Assembly: GCF_000612545.2 (NCBI RefSeq)
Contig: NZ_CP097800.1
Coordinates: forward strand, 2,663,001-2,727,000
Origin: Streptomyces sp. PCS3-D2
GTDB lineage: Bacteria > Actinomycetota > Actinomycetes > Streptomycetales > Streptomycetaceae
Length of the DNA: 64,000 nt
Direction of reading: 5' to 3'
The notes beneath the pieces were generated by a model. It did no database searches, was not told where the DNA came from, and saw nothing but the letters and a program-made list of their open reading frames with translations. Below, piece by piece: positions 40,194-48,609 of the stretch. The stretch's first letter is position 1, and each line of letters starts with the position of its first letter. The position numbers were made by a program, and so were the translations under genes.

Positions 40194-40526
40194 GCTCGTT
40201 CCCCTTCCTGAAACCAGCTCATCGTCAGCCGACGGCCCCATTCAGGCGCCTAGTACCCGGCATCGAACACATTGCTTCCCGGCCATTATCCCGCATGTCA
40301 GGACCCGATGACCAACATCACCCGGGAACGCTTGGGCAACGCGCTCGGCCAAAACCACTCATTTCGGGGATCCGCCTGCGATACTTCGCCGCCGCACCTG
40401 GGGAACGGCCGCGGCTTTCTTTGACACACATCACATGTGCGCTCCCCCTCCGGTCCGCCATGCTGACCCTTGGACCGGCCGGTACCGACCGGTAGCCAAG
40501 CCCGCGACGAAGGGGGACCCCCTGCC
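40194..40526. promoter_or_regulatory. Divergent intergenic region, DUF3117 and enoyl-CoA hydratase
   Basis: These 333 bases hold no supported gene. On the plus strand a TTGACA is at 40421-40426 followed by a CACATGTG palindrome, but no clear -10 follows at normal spacing. On the minus strand GGTACTAGG near 40246 could supply a -10 (TACTAG) for the DUF3117 gene. A symmetric element lies at 40470-40499. Confidence 0.4.
40470..40499. promoter_or_regulatory. Candidate operator upstream of the enoyl-CoA hydratase gene
   Basis: A near-palindrome centred on GGTACC (40481-40486), with flanking ACCGG and CCGGT and outer TTGG (40470-40473) and CCAA (40496-40499), lies 27-57 bases before the start. The form suits a TetR/PaaR-type dimer site. 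No regulator gene is adjacent. Confidence 0.35.
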
Positions 40527-41330
40527 ATGGCCGACAGTGTGCTCTACGAAGTGACCGACGGACTCGCGACCATCACGATCAACCGTCCCGACGCGATGAA
40601 CGCGATGAACACCGAGGCCAAGGTCGCCCTGCGCGACGCTGCTCTGGCGGCGGCCGCGGACACCGCGGTCCGGGCGGTCCTGCTGACCGCCGCCGGGAAC
40701 CGGGCCTTCTGCGTGGGCCAGGACCTCAAGGAGCACATCGGCAACCTCGCCGCGGACCGCGAGAGCGGCTCCTCGCTGACCATGAACACGGTCAAGGAGC
40801 ACTACAACCCGATCGTGCGGGCGCTCACCGAGATGCCGAAGCCGGTGGTGGCGGGCGTCAACGGGGTCGCGGCCGGCGCCGGATTCGGATTCGCGCTGGC
40901 GGCCGACTTCCGGGTGGTGGCCGACACCGCCTCCTTCAACACCTCGTTCGCCGGTGTGGCCCTGACCGCCGACTCCGGGGTCTCGTGGACCCTGCCCCGT
41001 CTGATCGGCGCCTCGCGCGCCTCGGACCTGCTGCTCTTCCCCCGTTCGGTCAAGGCGCAGGAGGCGTACGAGCTCGGCATCGTCAACCGCCTGGTGCCCT
41101 CGGACTCCCTGCACGCCGAGGCCGAGGCCGTCGCCCGCGCACTGGCCTCGGGCCCGACGGTCGCCTACGCCGCGCTGAAGGAGTCCCTCGCGTACGGGGC
41201 CTCCCACCCGCTGGCGGAGTCCCTGGTCCACGAGGACGTCCTGCAGACCCGCGCCGGAGCCTCCGAGGACCACTCCATCGCCGTCCAGGCCTTCCTGTCG
41301 AAGCAGCCTCCGAAGTACCTGGGGCGCTGA
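40527..41330 (+). CDS. Enoyl-CoA hydratase/isomerase family protein
   Basis: The product has 267 residues from ATG 40527. Crotonase-fold features are seen: ITINRPDAMNAMN, GNRAFCVGQDLKEHI (oxyanion loop), PKPVVAGVNGVAAGAGFGFALAADFRV, and FAGVALTADSGVSWTLPRLIG. The residue pattern DSGVSW with Asp rather than Glu at the catalytic loop is closer to PaaG-type 1,2-epoxyphenylacetyl-CoA isomerases than to classic hydratases. The C terminus FLSKQPPKYLGR is typical. No other paa or fad genes are next to it, so its pathway is unclear. Confidence 0.9.
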   Translation: MADSVLYEVTDGLATITINRPDAMNAMNTEAKVALRDAALAAAADTAVRAVLLTAAGNRAFCVGQDLKEHIGNLAADRESGSSLTMNTVKEHYNPIVRALTEMPKPVVAGVNGVAAGAGFGFALAADFRVVADTASFNTSFAGVALTADSGVSWTLPRLIGASRASDLLLFPRSVKAQEAYELGIVNRLVPSDSLHAEAEAVARALASGPTVAYAALKESLAYGASHPLAESLVHEDVLQTRAGASEDHSIAVQAFLSKQPPKYLGR

Positions 41331-41353
41331 GCCGCGGGCCCCGCGCGGCCCGG

Positions 41354-41941
41354 TCAGGCCGGGTCGCGCAGGGCGCAGGCGGCAAGGTGGTCGTTGACCA
41401 GTCCGCACGCCTGCATCAGGGCGTAGGCGGTGGTCGGGCCCACGAAGCGGATGCCGGCCTTCTTGAGGGCCTTGGCGAGGGCGGTCGACTCCGGGGTGAT
41501 CGCCGGGACCTCGGTGACCGTGCGCGGGGCCGGGCCCGGCTCGCCCGGGGCGTGGGACCAGATCAGTGCGTCCAGCTCGCCGGGCTCCCAGCCGGCGAGG
41601 AGCTTGGCGTTGGCCAGGGTCGCCTCGATCTTGGCCCGGTTGCGGATGATCCCCTCGTCGGCCATCAGCCGCTCCGCGTCCGCCGCCCCGAACTCCGCGA
41701 CCGCCGCGATGGAGAAGTCGCCGAAGGCCTTCCGGAAGCCCTCGCGGCGGCGCAGGATCGTCAGCCAGGACAGCCCCGACTGGAAGGCCTCCAGGCACAG
41801 CCGCTCGTAGAGGGCGTCGTCGCCGTGGACCGGGCGGCCCCATTCCGAGTCGTGGTACGCGACGTACTCGCCGGTGGAACCCGTGGACAGCGCCCACGGA
41901 CAGCGCAGCAGCCCGTCCGCGCCCGCCACCGGCCCGCTCAC
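41354..41941 (-). CDS. DNA-3-methyladenine glycosylase I (TagA)
   Basis: The product has 195 residues. The GTG at 41941 overlaps the stop of the DivIVA-like gene (GTGA). TagA signatures: RCPWALS, EYVAYHDSEWGRPVHGDDALYERLCLEAFQSGLSWLTIL, and the C-terminal FVGPTTAYALMQACGLVNDHLAAC with zinc ligands. The enzyme excises 3-methyladenine from DNA, starting base excision repair. The M. tuberculosis gene (Rv1210) lies next to the Rv1209 DivIVA-like gene, the same order as here. Confidence 0.94.
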   Translation of the reverse strand: MSGPVAGADGLLRCPWALSTGSTGEYVAYHDSEWGRPVHGDDALYERLCLEAFQSGLSWLTILRRREGFRKAFGDFSIAAVAEFGAADAERLMADEGIIRNRAKIEATLANAKLLAGWEPGELDALIWSHAPGEPGPAPRTVTEVPAITPESTALAKALKKAGIRFVGPTTAYALMQACGLVNDHLAACALRDPA

Positions 41942-42264
41942 CGCTCACCCGCCTTGTTCAGGTCGACCCGGCTGCCCACGTCCGCGGCGGCCGTCAGCTG
42001 GGCGATCCGCGCGTCCCGCTCGGCGAGCTCCGCGGCCAGCCTCTCCAGTACGTCGTCCACCTCGGCCATCCGGTAGCCGCGCGGCGCCACCGGCAGCCGC
42101 AGCGCGTCGATGTCCCCCCGCACCACCGGGCGACTCTCGGGCAGCCCGTCCGCCACCCGGTCCGGCTCCGCTTCCGGCAGGACGGCCTCCGAGCCGCCGC
42201 CGATCACGGCGAGGGTGACCGCTGCCACGACCACGACCAGCGCGATCATCAAGAAGAAGAACAC
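41938..42264 (-). CDS. DivIVA-domain small membrane protein
   Basis: About 108 residues from GTG 42264 (GGGGAG six bases upstream; TTG 42270 is an alternative). One N-terminal membrane helix (FFFLMIALVVVVAAVTLAVIGGG) is followed by a DivIVA-type segment (LRLPVAPRGYRMAEVDDVLERLAAELAERDARI) with the GYR motif and a short coiled coil. It is likely membrane-bound, in the cytosol, and possibly related to polar growth, but it is much shorter than DivIVA itself. It resembles Rv1209. Confidence 0.85.
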   Translation of the reverse strand: MFFFLMIALVVVVAAVTLAVIGGGSEAVLPEAEPDRVADGLPESRPVVRGDIDALRLPVAPRGYRMAEVDDVLERLAAELAERDARIAQLTAAADVGSRVDLNKAGER

Positions 42265-42346
42265 GATCAACTCCCCTGAGAGACTCCGGCCACCAGGTTA
42301 AGGTCGCTGGCGAGGCGCGAGGGCCGCCGAAGGAGGAAAGACCAGC

Positions 42347-43207
42347 ATGCTGCGACTGGGCAGGCGCGAGTTCGACACCCACGAGCCGGTGATCATGGCC
42401 ATCGTGAACCGGACTCCGGACTCCTTCTACGACCAGGGCGCCACCTTCCGCGACGAGCCCGCCCTGGACCGGGTCGAGCAGGCCGTGGCCGAGGGCGCCG
42501 CGATCATCGACATCGGCGGGGTCAAGGCAGGACCGGGCGAGCACGTGGACGCGGCCGAGGAGGCGCGGCGCACGGTCGGTTTCGTGGCCGAGGTCCGGCG
42601 CCGCCACCCGGACGTGGTGATCAGTGTGGACACCTGGCGGCACGAGGTCGGCGAGGCCGTGTGCGAGGCCGGGGCGGACGTGCTGAACGACGCCTGGGGC
42701 GGGGTGGACCCCCGGCTGGCCGAGGTCGCGGCGCGCCACGGCGTCGGCCTGGTCTGCACGCACGCCGGCGGGGTCGAGCCGCGGACCCGGCCGCACCGGA
42801 TCGCGTACGAGGACGTGATGGAGGACATCCTGCGGGTCACGGTCGGCCTCGCCGAACGCGCCGCGGCCCTCGGTGTCCGCCGGGACGCCATCATGATCGA
42901 CCCGGGTCACGACTTCGGGAAGAACACCCGCCACTCGTTGGAGGCGACCCGGCGGCTGGAGGAGATGACGGCGACGGGCTGGCCGGTCCTGGTCTCCCTG
43001 TCGAACAAGGACTTCGTCGGCGAGACCCTCGACAAGCCGGTCAAGGAACGGCTGCTCGGCACCCTGGCCACCACCGCCGTCTCGGCCTGGCTGGGCGCCC
43101 AGGTCTACCGCGTCCACGAAGTCGCGGAGACCCGTCAGATCCTGGACATGGTCCGCTCCATCCAGGGCCACCGGCCCCCGGCGGTCGCCCGCCGCGGCCT
43201 GGCCTGA
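42347..43207 (+). CDS. Dihydropteroate synthase homologue, FolP2 type
   Basis: The product has 286 residues. The TIM-barrel fold of DHPS is clear (VIMAIVNRTPDSFYDQGATF, VISVDTWRHEV, VLNDAWGG, IMIDPGHDFGKNTRHSLE, RVHEVAETRQILDM). The loop that in active DHPS reads STRPG is here GGVKAGPG, the signature of the actinobacterial FolP2 group. M. leprae FolP2 was reported to lack DHPS activity. A true folP (FolP1) is presumably elsewhere in the genome. It may act on a related substrate. It is divergent from the DivIVA-like gene. Confidence 0.88.
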   Translation: MLRLGRREFDTHEPVIMAIVNRTPDSFYDQGATFRDEPALDRVEQAVAEGAAIIDIGGVKAGPGEHVDAAEEARRTVGFVAEVRRRHPDVVISVDTWRHEVGEAVCEAGADVLNDAWGGVDPRLAEVAARHGVGLVCTHAGGVEPRTRPHRIAYEDVMEDILRVTVGLAERAAALGVRRDAIMIDPGHDFGKNTRHSLEATRRLEEMTATGWPVLVSLSNKDFVGETLDKPVKERLLGTLATTAVSAWLGAQVYRVHEVAETRQILDMVRSIQGHRPPAVARRGLA

Positions 43208-43229
43208 GGCCCGGCGCGCGGAGACCGGC

Positions 43230-43278
43230 GCGCCCGGTCCCGCGGGCCGACCGCGGGGCCGGGCGCGGGACCGGGCGC
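43230..43278. terminator. 15-bp hairpin terminator between convergent genes
   Basis: 43230-43244 and 43264-43278 are exact inverse complements with a 19-base GC-rich loop. It lies between folP2 (+) and the LOG gene (-). Confidence 0.75.
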
Positions 43279-43287
43279 GAAAGCGGC

Positions 43288-44046
43288 CTACTTCCCGACT
43301 TCCTTCGTCACCAGGGCGATCGCCTCGTCCACGTCGTCGGTGACGTGGAAGAGGTAGAGGTCCTTCTCCGAGGCCTTGCCCTGGGCGATCACCGTGCCCC
43401 GCAGCCAGTCGACGAGGCCGCTCCAGTACTCCGTGCCGAACAGCACGATGGGGAAGCGGGTGATCTTCTGGGTCTGGACCAGGGTCAGCGCCTCGAACAG
43501 CTCGTCCAGCGTGCCGAGACCGCCGGGCAGCACGACGAAGCCCTGGCTGTACTTCACGAACATCGTCTTGCGGACGAAGAAGTACCGGAAGTTCAGCCCC
43601 AGGTCGACGTGCTGGTTGAGCCCCTGCTCGAAGGGGAGCTCGATGCCGAGGCCGACCGAGATCCCGTTCGCCTCGCGGGCGCCCTTGTTGGCCGCCTCCA
43701 TCGCTCCCGGACCACCGCCGGTGATCACCGCGAACCCGGCGTCGACGAGCGCACCGCCGATCCGCACCCCCGCCTCGTACTCGGGCGAGCCCTCCGGGGT
43801 GCGGGCAGAGCCGAACACGCTGATCGCGGGGGGCAGCTCGGCCAGCGTGCCGAAGCCCTCGATGAACTCCGACTGGATGCGCAGGACCCGCCAGGGATCG
43901 GTGTGCACCCACTCGGAGGGCCCGGCGGTGTCCAGCAGCCGCTGGTCCGTCGTACTGCCCGCCTGCACCTGGCCGCGCCGCCTCAGCACCGGCCCGAGCT
44001 GCTGCTCCTCGGGCCGACGACGAGCGTTGCCTTCGGGGTTGCCCAT
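43288..44046 (-). CDS. LOG family protein (TIGR00730 Rossmann fold)
   Basis: The product has 252 residues from ATG 44046, with GGAGG upstream. It has ISVFGSARTPEG, the nucleotide-binding VITGGGPGAMEAANKGA, and the LOG signature FVVLPGGLGTLDELFE, where PGGxGTxxE carries the catalytic Arg/Glu region. LOG proteins release free cytokinins or hydrolyse nucleoside 5'-monophosphates (phosphoribohydrolase). The M. tuberculosis homologue Rv1205 makes cytokinins and its accumulation has toxic effects when proteasomal turnover fails. It lies downstream of dapE. Confidence 0.92.
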   Translation of the reverse strand: MGNPEGNARRRPEEQQLGPVLRRRGQVQAGSTTDQRLLDTAGPSEWVHTDPWRVLRIQSEFIEGFGTLAELPPAISVFGSARTPEGSPEYEAGVRIGGALVDAGFAVITGGGPGAMEAANKGAREANGISVGLGIELPFEQGLNQHVDLGLNFRYFFVRKTMFVKYSQGFVVLPGGLGTLDELFEALTLVQTQKITRFPIVLFGTEYWSGLVDWLRGTVIAQGKASEKDLYLFHVTDDVDEAIALVTKEVGK

Positions 44047-44110
44047 GATGTGCTCCCTCCTGCTGATCGTTGGATCAGGGTAGGCGCACAAAGGTGACGG
44101 GAAGCGGAAT

Positions 44111-45190
44111 TCAGGAGGTCAGCCAGGCGCGGAGTCGTTCCTCGCAGTGCAGGATCGCCTTCGTCTCCACCCGCTCGTCCACCTTGTGGGCCAGCAGGGC
44201 GTCGCCCGGGCCGTAGTTCACCGCGGGAACGCCCAGAGCGCTGAAGCGGGATACGTCCGTCCAGCCGAACTTCGGCATCGCCCGGCCTCCGACCGCCTCC
44301 ATGAACGCGGCCGCGGCCGGGTGGGAGAGGCCGGGGAGGGCCCCGCCGGAGAAGTCGTCGATCACGAACTCTTCGACGCCGCAGTCCGCGAAGACCTCCC
44401 GGACGTGGGCGATCGCGTCGTCCATGCTGCGGTCCGGGGCGAAGCGGAAGTTGACCGTCACGGTGCAGGCGTCGGGGATGACGTTGTTGGCGACGCCACC
44501 CTCGATGCGGACCGCGTTGAGCCCCTCGTGGTACTCCAGGCCGTCGATGACGGGCCTGCGGGCCTCATACGCGGCGAGCCGGGCGAGGATCGGGCCGGCG
44601 GCGTGGATGGCGTTGGAGCCCATCCAGCTGCGGGCGGAGTGGGCGCGCTCGCCGGAGGTGCGCAGCAGCACCCGCAGGGTGCCCTGGCAGCCGCCCTCGA
44701 CCTCGGCGTTCGAGGGCTCCAGCAGGACCGCGAAGTCGCCCGTGAGCCAGTCGGGGTGGGCCTCGGCGACCTTGCCGAGGCCGTTGAGGTCGGCGGCGAC
44801 CTCCTCCTGGTCGTAGAAGACGAAGGTGAGGTCCCGGTTGGGCTCGGGCACGGTCGCGGCGATGCGCAGCTGCACGGCGACGCCGGACTTCATGTCGGTG
44901 GTGCCGCAGCCCCACAGGACGCCGTTCTCGTCGAGGCGCGACGGGACGTTGTCGGCGATCGGCACCGTGTCGAGGTGGCCGGCCAGTACGACGCGCTCGG
45001 CCCGGCCGAGGTGCGTACGGGCGACGACGTTGTTGCCGAAGCGGTCCACGGTGAGGTGGGGCAGGCCGCGCAACGCGTGTGCCACGAGGTCGGCGAGTAC
45101 CTTCTCGTCGCCGCTCACGGACGGGATGTCGACGAGCCGGGCGGTCAGCTCGGCGGCGTCGAGGGTGAGGTCCAGCTCGGATTCGGACAT
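44111..45190 (-). CDS. dapE: Succinyl-diaminopimelate desuccinylase
   Basis: The product has 359 residues from ATG 45190. The M20 metallopeptidase motifs are AGHLDTVPIADN (metal His), GCGTTDMKSGVAV (bridging Asp), YDQEEVAADLNGLG (catalytic Glu pair) and LEPSNAEVEGGCQG. A dimerisation domain is inserted between (SARSWMGSNAIHAA). It hydrolyses N-succinyl-LL-diaminopimelate in lysine and peptidoglycan precursor synthesis. DapC, the transaminase of the preceding step, is encoded 2.8 kb away on the same strand. Divergent from the exported protein gene. Confidence 0.95.
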   Translation of the reverse strand: MSESELDLTLDAAELTARLVDIPSVSGDEKVLADLVAHALRGLPHLTVDRFGNNVVARTHLGRAERVVLAGHLDTVPIADNVPSRLDENGVLWGCGTTDMKSGVAVQLRIAATVPEPNRDLTFVFYDQEEVAADLNGLGKVAEAHPDWLTGDFAVLLEPSNAEVEGGCQGTLRVLLRTSGERAHSARSWMGSNAIHAAGPILARLAAYEARRPVIDGLEYHEGLNAVRIEGGVANNVIPDACTVTVNFRFAPDRSMDDAIAHVREVFADCGVEEFVIDDFSGGALPGLSHPAAAAFMEAVGGRAMPKFGWTDVSRFSALGVPAVNYGPGDALLAHKVDERVETKAILHCEERLRAWLTS

Positions 45191-45277
45191 GGAACTGACC
45201 CTAACGCCCCGGGGTGTGGCGAAGCGTCCCTCGTCCGGCCGGTGGACGCGCCATATGCCTCAAGTACGGTGGGCCGC

Positions 45278-46261
45278 GTGTCCGAGTTCCGTGTTCCCCG
45301 CTCCCGCCGCCGCAGGCTGCCGCGTGTGGTCGTCGGCCTGCTCGTTCTCCTGTCGGTGATCGGGTACTTCGCCGTGCAGCGCGCCTCGGTCGGCGGTGGC
45401 GCGCCCTTCTGCGTCGCCAGTGCGGACGCGTCCGACCGTGACGGCCAGTCCGAAAAGTACGAGATGTCTCCCGAGCAGGCGGCGAACGCGGCGACGATAG
45501 CCTCCGTCGGCATCGCCAAGGGGCTGCCCGACCGGGCGGTCACGATCGCTCTGGCGACCGCCATGCAGGAGTCCGCCCTGCGCAATCTCGACCACGGCGA
45601 CCGGGACTCGCTGGGCCTGTTCCAGCAGCGGCCTTCGATGGGATGGGGTACGCCGGAGCAGATCACCGACCCGGTCTACTCGGCGGGGATCTTCTACGAC
45701 CACCTCGTCGACGTGCCGGGGTACTCGCGGCTACCGCTGACGGTGGCCGCGCAGAAGGTGCAGCGCAGCGGCTACCCGCAGGCCTACGCCAAGCACGAGC
45801 CGGACGCGACCGTGCTGACCGCCGCGTTCGCCGGCGGCGGCAGCCTGGACTGCGGCGGTCCGGCGCCCACGCAGCCCGGTGACCCGGAGAAGGTGCGGGA
45901 GGGCCTGGTGCGGATCTTCGGCAAGGACGGGATGCACACCTTCGGCCCGCAGGGCGGCCAGGCCGGCCAGGCCGGCCGCAACGGCGGCGGTGGCCGGGCC
46001 GTCCCGGAGCCCGAGATCACGATGGTGGAGAAGCAGGAGGCGGGCGAGGCCGCGACGCGCCGCAGCCGGGCGATGGCCCACTGGGCGGTGGCCAACTCCC
46101 GTGAGATGGGCATCGCCAGGGTGTCCTACGACCTGCGCGGCTGGGTCGCGGGCAAGGACCGGGGCCGCTGGCAGGACCAGGGAGAGGCCGACGCCAAGAA
46201 CGGCGACGGTGCCCCCTACGGTGCGGCCCGCGGCGAGGTGCGGATCTTCATGGCCCGCTGA
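45278..46261 (+). CDS. Membrane-anchored extracellular protein with lysozyme-like core
   Basis: About 327 residues from GTG 45278. A basic N terminus (RSRRRRLPR) and one hydrophobic helix (VVVGLLVLLSVIGYFAV) anchor it with the body outside. The core has ALATAMQESALRNLDHGDRDSLGLFQQRPSMGWGTPEQITDP, which looks like a lytic-transglycosylase-type helix-loop with a Glu (MQES) in the catalytic position. A Gly-rich linker and a second small domain follow. Streptomyces copies are often labelled heavy metal transporter, with no support that I can see. A cell-wall role is more likely. Confidence 0.72.
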   Translation: MSEFRVPRSRRRRLPRVVVGLLVLLSVIGYFAVQRASVGGGAPFCVASADASDRDGQSEKYEMSPEQAANAATIASVGIAKGLPDRAVTIALATAMQESALRNLDHGDRDSLGLFQQRPSMGWGTPEQITDPVYSAGIFYDHLVDVPGYSRLPLTVAAQKVQRSGYPQAYAKHEPDATVLTAAFAGGGSLDCGGPAPTQPGDPEKVREGLVRIFGKDGMHTFGPQGGQAGQAGRNGGGGRAVPEPEITMVEKQEAGEAATRRSRAMAHWAVANSREMGIARVSYDLRGWVAGKDRGRWQDQGEADAKNGDGAPYGAARGEVRIFMAR

Positions 46262-46340
46262 TCGGCACGGCCGCCCGGCCCCGACGGCCGGGTCGAACGG
46301 GGTCGGCCGGGGCAGCCGGGAGCACCCGGCCGCGTGTACG

Positions 46341-46368
46341 GGTGATCACCCCCGCGGGGGTGGTCACC
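46341..46368 (+). terminator. Hairpin after the exported-protein gene
   Basis: GGTGATCACCCCC (46341-46353) pairs with 46356-46368 with one mismatch. It lies 80 bases downstream of the stop codon and before the next gene. Confidence 0.5.
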
Positions 46369-46546
46369 GACCCCCCTGCAGCCCCCGCGACGGGACGGAT
46401 TCCCTGGTGGGTGCGCATCCAATGCTCTTGTCGCGGAAGCCGATTAAACGATGCGTTGCCGATTCTTTACCCGGCGGCGCCGCAACTCCACCCGCCCCGT
46501 GAGCGGTTAGTCAGGCCGTACTCAGCCGCTACCGCTTAGGAGCATC

Positions 46547-46867
46547 ATGTCCCTCCCCCTGACCCGTCGGATCGCCCGTGCCGCGCTGCTCGTCGCAGCC
46601 GGGGCAGCGCCCGTGGTCGGTGCGGCCGGCGCGGCCAGCGCCGCCGGTCTGGAGTCCGTGCCGCAGCTGGGCGCACTCACCGCCCCGGACGCCCTCGGCG
46701 ACGCGGGTGCCGCCACCACGGCCCTGCCGGCCCCCGCCTCCGACCTGGCCGGCCAGGCGGGCGGCCTGCTCGGCGGACTGCCCACCGCACAGGAGCTGCC
46801 GGTCTCCGCGCTGCCCGTGGGCGGTGTCCTGCCGGCGGGACTGCCCGGCGGCGCGCTGCAGGGCTGA
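46547..46867 (+). CDS. Small secreted hydrophobic protein, unknown
   Basis: The product has 106 residues from ATG 46547 (AGGAG five bases upstream). A Sec-type signal peptide of about 33 residues (RRIARAALLVAAGAAPVVGAA then ASAAG cleavage) leads to a mature chain of about 73 residues rich in Ala, Gly, Leu and Pro, without Cys. The composition recalls small secreted or surface-active proteins of Streptomyces, but it lacks chaplin or rodlin motifs. It is a single-gene unit bounded by a strong terminator. Confidence 0.75.
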   Translation: MSLPLTRRIARAALLVAAGAAPVVGAAGAASAAGLESVPQLGALTAPDALGDAGAATTALPAPASDLAGQAGGLLGGLPTAQELPVSALPVGGVLPAGLPGGALQG

Positions 46868-46880
46868 CGCCCGGGGAACA

Positions 46881-46919
46881 CCGAGGGGGCCGGGAGTTTC
46901 GCACTCCCGGCCCCCTCGG
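46881..46919. terminator. Perfect 17-bp hairpin terminator between convergent genes
   Basis: 46881-46897 and 46903-46919 are exact inverse complements around TTCGC. Serves the secreted-protein gene (+) and dapC (-). Confidence 0.87.
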
Positions 46920-46934
46920 GCTGTCACGGAACGG

Positions 46935-48053
46935 TCAGCCGAGGCGCTTGACGGCCGCCTCCACGCGCTCGTCGGTGGCGGTGAACGCCACCCGTACGAA
47001 GCGTGCGCCGGCCTCGCCGTAGAAGTCCCCCGGAGCGACCAGGATGCCCAGGTCGGCGAGGTGGGCGACGGTGTCCCAGCAGGGCTCGTCGCGGGTCACC
47101 CACAGGTAGAGGCTCGCCTCGCTGTGCTCGACGCGGAAGCCGTGCGCCTCCAGGGCCGTGCGGAGCGCCGCCCTACGGGCCGCGTAGCGCTCGCGCTGCT
47201 CCGCCACGTGCAGGTCGTCGCCGAGCGCCGCCACCGTGGCCGCCTGCACCGGGGCGGGGGTCATCATGCCGCCGTGCTTGCGGATCTCCAGCAGCTCGCC
47301 GAGCACGTCCGCGTCACCGGCGATGAAGGCCGCCCGGTAGCCCGCCAGGTTGGAGCGCTTGGAGAGCGAGTGGACCGCGACGATCCCCTCGTAGGAGCCG
47401 CCGCACACGTCGTCGTGGAGCACGGAGACGGGCTCGGCCTCCCAGCCCAGCTCCAGGTAGCACTCGTCGCTGAAGAGCAGGATGCCGTGCTCGCGCGCCC
47501 AGGCCACGATTCGTACGAGCTCGTCCTTGCCGAGGACGCTGCCGGTGGGGTTGGACGGGGAGTTGAGCCACAACAGCTTCACGCCGGCCGGGTCGAGCCC
47601 GGCCCCCGCGGGGTCACTCGCAAAGGTCTCGGCGTCGTAGACCACCGCCTCGGCGCCGCACAGCCGGGCGCCGACCTCGTACGTCGGGTAGGCGAGCCGC
47701 GGGTAGGCGACCTTGTCACCGGCGCCGAGCCCGAGCTGGGTCGGCAGCCAGGCCACCAGCTCCTTCGAACCCACGACCGGCAGGACGTTGCGATGCCCGG
47801 CAGCGCCGGCGCCGAGCCGGCCGCGCAGCCAGCCCGTGATGGCGTCGCGCAGGGCCTCCGTGCCCCACACGGTCGGGTAGCCCGGGGAGTCGGCGGCGTC
47901 GATCAGGGCCTGCCTGATCAGCTGCGGGACCGGGTCCACGGGCGTGCCGACGGACAGGTCGACGATGCCGTCCGGGTGGGCCGCCGCCGTCTTCTTGTAC
48001 GGCTCCAGCTTGTCCCAGGGGAAGGCGGGAAGACGGTCGGATACTGCGGCCAC
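46935..48053 (-). CDS. dapC: N-succinyldiaminopimelate aminotransferase
   Basis: About 372 residues from GTG 48053, matching the family start (VAAVSDRLPAFPWDKLEPYK). Class I PLP aminotransferase features: DLSVGTPVDPVP, YPTVWGTEALRDAITGWL, NSPSNPTGSV, FSDECYLELGW and the PLP-Lys in VHSLSKRSNLAGYR. It converts N-succinyl-2-amino-6-ketopimelate to the substrate of DapE. It follows the ferredoxin gene, as M. tuberculosis dapC (Rv1178) follows fdxC. Confidence 0.94.
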   Translation of the reverse strand: MAAVSDRLPAFPWDKLEPYKKTAAAHPDGIVDLSVGTPVDPVPQLIRQALIDAADSPGYPTVWGTEALRDAITGWLRGRLGAGAAGHRNVLPVVGSKELVAWLPTQLGLGAGDKVAYPRLAYPTYEVGARLCGAEAVVYDAETFASDPAGAGLDPAGVKLLWLNSPSNPTGSVLGKDELVRIVAWAREHGILLFSDECYLELGWEAEPVSVLHDDVCGGSYEGIVAVHSLSKRSNLAGYRAAFIAGDADVLGELLEIRKHGGMMTPAPVQAATVAALGDDLHVAEQRERYAARRAALRTALEAHGFRVEHSEASLYLWVTRDEPCWDTVAHLADLGILVAPGDFYGEAGARFVRVAFTATDERVEAAVKRLG

Positions 48054-48096
48054 GTGGTCTCTGCTCTCTTCCGGGTACTGGCTGGTAGCGGGTCGG

Positions 48097-48141
48097 AAAA
48101 ACACCGCGGTCCCGTGCGGCGGGAAAGGCCGTACGGGACCG
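48097..48141 (-). terminator. Rho-independent terminator after the ferredoxin gene
   Basis: CGGTCCCGT (48107-48115) pairs with ACGGGACCG (48133-48141). On the minus strand the stem is followed after six bases by five Ts (A5 at 48097-48101). It would end the ferredoxin transcript before dapC, possibly with partial read-through. Confidence 0.65.
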
Positions 48142-48162
48142 GGGCGCTTCTGCCGTGAAGGG

Positions 48163-48492
48163 TCAGTGCTCGCCGTTGATGCCGGCGGGCAGCCCCGCGA
48201 CGAAGGGGTGGTCACGCTCGATCAGGCCCAGCTTGGAGGCACCACCGGGCGAACCGAGCTCGTCGAAGAACTCGACGTTCGCCTTGTAGTAGTCCTTCCA
48301 CTCCTCCGGGGTGTCGTCCTCGTAGAAGATGGCCTCGACCGGGCAGACCGGCTCACACGCACCACAGTCGACGCATTCGTCCGGGTGGATGTACAGGGAC
48401 CGCTGGCCCTCGTAGATGCAGTCGACGGGGCACTCTTCGATGCATGCCTTGTCCTTGACGTCGACACAAGGCTCCGCGATGACGTAGGTCAC
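48163..48492 (-). CDS. fdxA: 7Fe ferredoxin (FdxA/FdxC type)
   Basis: The product has 109 residues from GTG 48492. Two cluster motifs: PCVDVKDKACIEECPVDC (one 3Fe-4S and part of a 4Fe-4S ligand set) and CVDCGACEPVCP (4Fe-4S). The length and the C-terminal EWKDYYKANVEFFDELGSPGG match actinobacterial seven-iron ferredoxins. It shuttles electrons to cytochromes P450 and other redox enzymes. Divergent from the GNAT gene. Confidence 0.95.
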   Translation of the reverse strand: MTYVIAEPCVDVKDKACIEECPVDCIYEGQRSLYIHPDECVDCGACEPVCPVEAIFYEDDTPEEWKDYYKANVEFFDELGSPGGASKLGLIERDHPFVAGLPAGINGEH

Positions 48493-48609
48493 GCTCTCGT
48501 TCCTCCTCGGTAGGGCTTTCCATATCGCGCGGGAGCGCGGCGTCGTCGATGCCCGCCCCTAGTATCTCCGTTCCCGGGCACGATCCGAACAGGAGGGGCG
48601 GACAGAGCT

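Noticed and set aside
45278-46261. Annotation as heavy metal transporter
   Set aside because: It has a single membrane helix, no metal-binding motif, and an exterior lysozyme-like segment instead.
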